Source: JAUVZF01 sp964449275
GTDB taxonomy: Bacteria > Planctomycetota > Phycisphaerae > FEN-1346
Assembly: GCA_964449275.1 (NCBI GenBank)
Contig: CAYVAM010000157.1
Location: 1-10,354 of the forward strand
Reading direction: 5' to 3'
Length of the DNA: 10,354 bases
Of this stretch, positions 7,122-10,354 are shown one piece after another (positions within the stretch are counted from its first letter, which is position 1; each line of letters opens with the position of its first letter). The notes under the pieces are model-generated. The model worked only from the letters and a program-made list of their open reading frames with translations. It had not been told where the DNA came from and ran no database searches. The translations under genes were made by a program, and so were the position numbers.

Positions 7122-7781
7122 TCAGTCTTCGACGAGGCGGCCATCGGCCATACGGACCGTGCGCTGCGCGTAGGTGGCAGCCCGGGGGTCGTGGGTTACG
7201 AGTAGAATCGCCCCGCCGTCGGCGGCGAACTCACCAAGGTGGCCGAGCACCCGGTCGGCGCTCGCGCCGTCGAGGTTGCCGGTCGGTTCATCGGCCAGGA
7301 TCACCTTGGGCCGGTTCAGCAGGGCCCGGGCCAGCGCCACGCGCTGGCGCTCGCCCGTACTGAGTTCCGCCGGCACGTGCTCCGCCCGGTCGGCGAGGCC
7401 GAAATGCTCGATGAGGTCCCGCGCCCGCTCGGCCGCACCAGCCGACCGTTTGGCCAGCGACGGCACAAGCACGTTGTCCAGAACCGTCAGGTACGGTACC
7501 AGGTGGAACTGCTGGAAGACAAAGCCCACAGACTCGCTCCGCCACCGCGCGCGGGCTTCCGGCGAGAGGGAGTACGGATCCTCCCCATTGAGCGCCACGC
7601 CGCCGCTGTCCGGCCGAAGCAAGCCGCCCGCCACCAGCAGCAGCGTCGTCTTGCCGCACCCGCTCAGACCCTGAACGGCCACGAACTCGCCGGGGCCGGC
7701 GTCGAGACGGCAGCCATCGAGAGCGCGAACTTCCTTGGCGCGACCGCGGTAGGTTTTCCTCAGGTTCTCAAGGTGCAGCAC
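7122..7781 (-). CDS. ABC transporter ATP-binding protein, MacB/LolD type
   Basis: This subunit hydrolyses ATP in the cytoplasm to drive the adjoining FtsX-type permease. Counting from the GTG at 7797-7799, it shows Walker A GLSGCGKTT (44-52), Q-loop Q96, signature LSTGERQ (146-152), Walker B VILADE (166-171), D-loop GNLD (174-177) and H-loop H203. Its length and the EPTGNLD motif fit the MacB/LolD/FtsE subgroup. The signature has Thr where LSGGE/LSGGQ is usual; this is probably tolerated. I prefer the GTG at 7779-7781: GAGGAG (7792-7797) precedes it by 10 bases, and the protein then begins LHLENLRKTY as in relatives. The GTG at 7799 (overlapping the permease end) has no ribosome-binding sequence and would add six residues. 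The gene directly follows the permease stop, so translation is probably coupled. Confidence 0.93.
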   Translation of the reverse strand: MLHLENLRKTYRGRAKEVRALDGCRLDAGPGEFVAVQGLSGCGKTTLLLVAGGLLRPDSGGVALNGEDPYSLSPEARARWRSESVGFVFQQFHLVPYLTVLDNVLVPSLAKRSAGAAERARDLIEHFGLADRAEHVPAELSTGERQRVALARALLNRPKVILADEPTGNLDGASADRVLGHLGEFAADGGAILLVTHDPRAATYAQRTVRMADGRLVED

Positions 7782-7788
7782 GAAGGGC

Positions 7789-9087
7789 TTACTCCTCACG
7801 CAGAACGGTGGCAGGATCCTGTTGAGCCGCCATCATCGCAGGGACAAGGCTCGCCATAGCCGAGAGCAGCGGCGCCAGAACGAGCGTCGCCAAAAGCAAG
7901 ACCGGACCGAAAAGCGCCGCCACGCCGACGGCCTTGCCGCCCAGCGCCACGCCGCCCCCCTCCCGCGCATCCCACGCCGCCGCCACGGCAAAGCCGACGG
8001 CGTAGCCGAGGGCGGCGCCCATCAGACCGACCAGCAGCGCGCGGACCAGAAAGATCGAGACGATCTGCCCCGCCCGCACACCCATCGCCCGCAGGATGCC
8101 GATCTCGGTCCGGCGCCGGCGAACGTTGCCCAGCGCCAACAGCCCGACCCAGACGATGCATCCGAGGACCACCGGCAGGATGACCCACGTCGCGAGCGCT
8201 TCGCGTTCGACACGGAGGCTTTCGCGGCCGGCCTCCTGGAGTTCCACGAACTGGCCGGCCCGGTTGCCGGCGGCGCTCCGCGTGGCGCGGCGGATGGCGG
8301 CCTCTCGCAACAATTCGATGACCTGCGTGTCTTTCAGGATGGACGTAATCTGTTTCGATACGCCCCCGGGAATCTGGGTAACACACAGACACCCCAGTGC
8401 CAGGATCGCGTTGATCCGGCCCGGTTTGCCGAGCAGTTCCTGGGCCTCGGCCAGGTCGATCCAGGCCGTGGCGTCGTCCTCGTTGCCCCGCCGCTCGTGG
8501 ATTTTGCCGACGGCAAACGTCCGGCCGAGGAGTTTGGCCTCTTGGCCGACCTCCAGACCGGCCTTCTGCGCCAGCACACTTCCGAGGACCATGGTGCCCT
8601 TGGGCACGGCCACGATCATGGGTTTCTTGGGGTCGAGGTGTGTCTGCGGCACTTCGCCGCGAGTCCCGATGAGAATGATCGGTTCGTTTTGCTCGGGCCA
8701 GACAATCCGCTCCTGGAGGCTTGGCAGCAGGTGCCTCACCAACAGCTGGTTCGACGCGGCCAACGTCTCAGCATAAGTCTCCGGCATCAGTTTCGAGGCC
8801 CTGCCCTGGGCGTAGAATTCGCCCAGGTCCTGGTCCTTGTGGAGGATAAGGACGTTGTAGCCGAGTTCCAGCATCAGGCGGCGCGCGTCGTCCTTCAGGT
8901 TGGCCCCGACGTCCTGGGTGCGTGCCTTCTGGTCCTCGCCGATCTGCTCGGCCCGAAGGCGATGCCCCCTCAGAAGCGTCAGCACCGCCACCAGGCACCC
9001 CACGGCCACGAGAACCGCGAACGCACCGAGTGCGAAGTTCAGCCGCCGGTACCCGATCTCTTTCGCAACCAGTCGCCAAACGGTCAT
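7789..9087 (-). CDS. ABC transporter permease, FtsX/MacB family
   Basis: The 432-residue inner-membrane protein has the MacB-type topology. One N-terminal membrane helix (~18-38) is followed by a large extracytoplasmic domain (~40-298) and three C-terminal helices (~299-320, 345-370, 388-412). The cytoplasmic loop RRRRTEIGILRAMG (323-336) is the FtsX coupling-helix motif that contacts the ATPase. The C-terminus (ending DPATVLREE) matches the family ending DPxxxLR. The ATG at 9085-9087 starts one base after the TGA of the preceding gene, with no clear ribosome-binding sequence of its own, which indicates translational coupling. MacB/LolCE relatives transmit ATPase motion to extracytoplasmic partners to export lipoproteins, peptides or toxins. 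No membrane-fusion adaptor is present, so the substrate cannot be stated. Confidence 0.92.
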   Translation of the reverse strand: MTVWRLVAKEIGYRRLNFALGAFAVLVAVGCLVAVLTLLRGHRLRAEQIGEDQKARTQDVGANLKDDARRLMLELGYNVLILHKDQDLGEFYAQGRASKLMPETYAETLAASNQLLVRHLLPSLQERIVWPEQNEPIILIGTRGEVPQTHLDPKKPMIVAVPKGTMVLGSVLAQKAGLEVGQEAKLLGRTFAVGKIHERRGNEDDATAWIDLAEAQELLGKPGRINAILALGCLCVTQIPGGVSKQITSILKDTQVIELLREAAIRRATRSAAGNRAGQFVELQEAGRESLRVEREALATWVILPVVLGCIVWVGLLALGNVRRRRTEIGILRAMGVRAGQIVSIFLVRALLVGLMGAALGYAVGFAVAAAWDAREGGGVALGGKAVGVAALFGPVLLLATLVLAPLLSAMASLVPAMMAAQQDPATVLREE

Positions 9088-9088
9088 G

Positions 9089-10210
9089 TCAGTACTCGGC
9101 CGACTGCGCCTTCCTCCACATCAGGAGCCCGACCCCGGCCACGATGACCAGTCCACCGGCCACTGCCAGGCCGACGTGCCACAACATCGCCGCCGCGGGG
9201 TCCGCCTCATCCACATCGCCTTCGACCTGCGTCGGCACAAAATCGGAGAAGCCGGTCAACTCGGGCGGCGTGACCTCGGGAATCGCCGACTCCTCGCCCG
9301 CCAGCGCCGCATCCCAGTCCACCGTGAAGAACAAGTCCACGCCGGGGTTCTGGTACTTGACAATACACGAGCACGGCGCCGCCACGAAAGCACAGATCTC
9401 CTCGATGTTCTCCACGTTGATGCCCTTGCCGACGAGCGCGCAAAGCGCCCGCCCGCGCCCGAAAATGGGAAACGCCATCGGCTCCTTTAGTTCGTGCAGG
9501 TCCGGCTCCGACCCCAGCAGCATGTTGATCAACACACACTCGGCCGCGTCGCTGCGCGAGACCCGAAGCACCGAGAACTTGATGGCCAGCGGCGGCGGAC
9601 CCTGGGCGTCGTAAATCGGATCGTCCCACATCCCATCCGGCGGGGCGGGCGGCTCCAGCGCCTTCTCCAGTTCCTTCAACTCAGACTCCAGCAGCCGCGC
9701 TGCCGCATCGTCCTGCTTCGCGTCGCCGATCTCCAGCAGAACGAACACGGCTGAATCGCCCTCGAGGATGCGGCGGGCTACCTGCCGACGGGACGGCGAG
9801 TCCAGCAACAGCCCGACCGACTCGTCCGTCAGCGGCCCGGACCACGCGTCGATCGGAATGCCGTAAAAGTCCGGGTATCGCACGACCAGGTGCGGAAGCG
9901 TTGCAGAGGAATGCTTCTGCCAGATCTTCGCGGCCGCCTCATTCTGCTCGCCCGCGAGGTCGATCACCCGCAGGTGCACCAGGCCGCTGTACGTGTTGGC
10001 GGCCGTCTCCTCCCCCAGCCGCTTCAGCGCTTCCGCCGAGGCGCCGGAGAGCGGGCCGCGATGGAACACGTACACCTCGTACGGCTCAGGCGGCCACCGT
10101 TCCAGGGCATACCGATACACCGGGACCGAACAGGCCCACAGCGTTGCGGCCGCAAGTGACACCACGCCAAGGACACTCCAGAACGCAGCCTGCTTTAGCC
10201 AATCGGGCAT
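9089..10210 (-). CDS. Membrane-anchored extracytoplasmic protein, probable tandem thioredoxin-like folds (373 aa)
   Basis: I do not recognise a named family. From the ATG at 10208-10210 the protein has an N-terminal hydrophobic segment (~9-27, ending TLWAC; a weak lipobox with Trp at -2). A large extracytoplasmic region follows, then a C-terminal membrane helix (~344-365) and a short basic tail. Residues ~44-115 run strand-helix-strand-helix to TLPHLVVRYP, which resembles the cis-proline loop of thioredoxins but without CxxC. Residues ~154-280 seem to repeat the plan, with FPIFGRGRALCALVG in place of the cis-Pro segment, and end in a CSC triplet (280-282). A GTG at 10223-10225 would add five residues; the ATG has GGACGG a few bases upstream. 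Its stop is one base from the permease start. First position in the operon suggests it is the extracytoplasmic partner of the ABC complex. The fold assignment is inference. Confidence 0.8.
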   Translation of the reverse strand: MPDWLKQAAFWSVLGVVSLAAATLWACSVPVYRYALERWPPEPYEVYVFHRGPLSGASAEALKRLGEETAANTYSGLVHLRVIDLAGEQNEAAAKIWQKHSSATLPHLVVRYPDFYGIPIDAWSGPLTDESVGLLLDSPSRRQVARRILEGDSAVFVLLEIGDAKQDDAAARLLESELKELEKALEPPAPPDGMWDDPIYDAQGPPPLAIKFSVLRVSRSDAAECVLINMLLGSEPDLHELKEPMAFPIFGRGRALCALVGKGINVENIEEICAFVAAPCSCIVKYQNPGVDLFFTVDWDAALAGEESAIPEVTPPELTGFSDFVPTQVEGDVDEADPAAAMLWHVGLAVAGGLVIVAGVGLLMWRKAQSAEY

Positions 10211-10240
10211 CAATAACCCGTCCACTGTACGTGTTTAGCG

Positions 10241-10350
10241 TGTCATTCCGAGCGAGCGAAGCGAGTCGAGGAATCTCGCCGTTATCCGTGTCCGGACGGC
10301 GAGATTTCTCCGCTCGCCTCGCCTTTGGCGAGGGCTCGGTCGAAATGACA
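10241..10350. repeat. Imperfect palindromic repeat element, ~110 bp (TGTCATT...AATGACA)
   Basis: The element begins TGTCATTCCGAGCGAGCG and ends CTCGGTCGAAATGACA, so its ends are inverted repeats. Inside it, AATCTCGCCG (10272-10281) pairs with CGGCGAGATT (10297-10306) around a loop holding GTCCGGAC. A separate hairpin CCTCGCC-TTT-GGCGAGG spans 10317-10333. Sequences that open TGTCATTCCGAGCGAAGCGAGG are, from general knowledge, widespread non-coding repeats in many bacterial genomes, probably MITE- or REP-like. It ends about 30 bases before the first gene of the operon, so it lies where the operon's promoter or leader would be expected. Confidence 0.75.
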
Positions 10351-10354
10351 TCGC

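Noticed and set aside
7822..9147. Plus-strand open frame of 441 codons opposite the permease
   Set aside because: It is antisense to a convincing FtsX-family permease. The product is a low-complexity His/Arg/Gln-rich sequence without motifs.
10127..10138. Lipoprotein signal (TLWAC) in the 373-residue protein
   Set aside because: Trp at position -2 is atypical for a lipobox, and a C-terminal membrane helix already anchors the protein. Left as a weak possibility only.

Overview
This is high-GC bacterial DNA. It carries giant secreted beta-propeller proteins of the type annotated as PQQ-binding-like, a malectin-type carbohydrate domain fused to one of them, a Mac/FtsX-type ABC transporter, and several small palindromic repeats. 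From family knowledge, this mix points to a member of the Planctomycetota (planctomycete or phycisphaera-like). That is inference, since no rRNA or other marker gene is in the window.

Layout. Bases 2-1303 (+) hold the 3' part of a propeller gene whose beginning lies outside the window. It faces a run of minus-strand genes, and the convergent gap (1304-1474) holds a GC-rich hairpin. Bases about 1475-2900 form an island of clearly lower GC. It holds an unrecognised 377-residue protein and, just upstream of it, a broken PIN-domain (VapC-like) gene stopped by an in-frame TAG at codon 7 and cut short. Bases 3020-3175 keep only the last ~51 codons of another propeller gene, with its stop. Next to it, 3192-6941 (-) encodes an intact exported 1249-residue protein. 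Its order is signal peptide, propeller 1, a methyltransferase-fold domain, propeller 2 with a CxC cysteine motif, and a malectin-like domain. Its leader (6942-7121) holds three exact 23-bp tandem repeats and two strong palindromes. Bases 7122-10210 (-) form a tight three-gene operon. The order of transcription is a membrane-anchored extracytoplasmic protein that looks like two thioredoxin-type folds lacking CxxC, then an FtsX/MacB permease, then its ATPase. Upstream of the operon, 10241-10350 is an imperfect palindromic repeat beginning TGTCATT and ending AATGACA.

How it fits together. The three-gene operon probably makes a MacB/Lol-like mechanotransmission or export complex with an unusual extracytoplasmic partner. 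The propeller proteins are exported and may bind glycans or other ligands. No sequence evidence links the transporter to them beyond adjacency and shared strand. The stretch between the two intact propeller genes looks like a decay and insertion zone, with two gene remnants and one foreign-looking gene. I see no tRNA, rRNA, CRISPR array, integrase or transposase.
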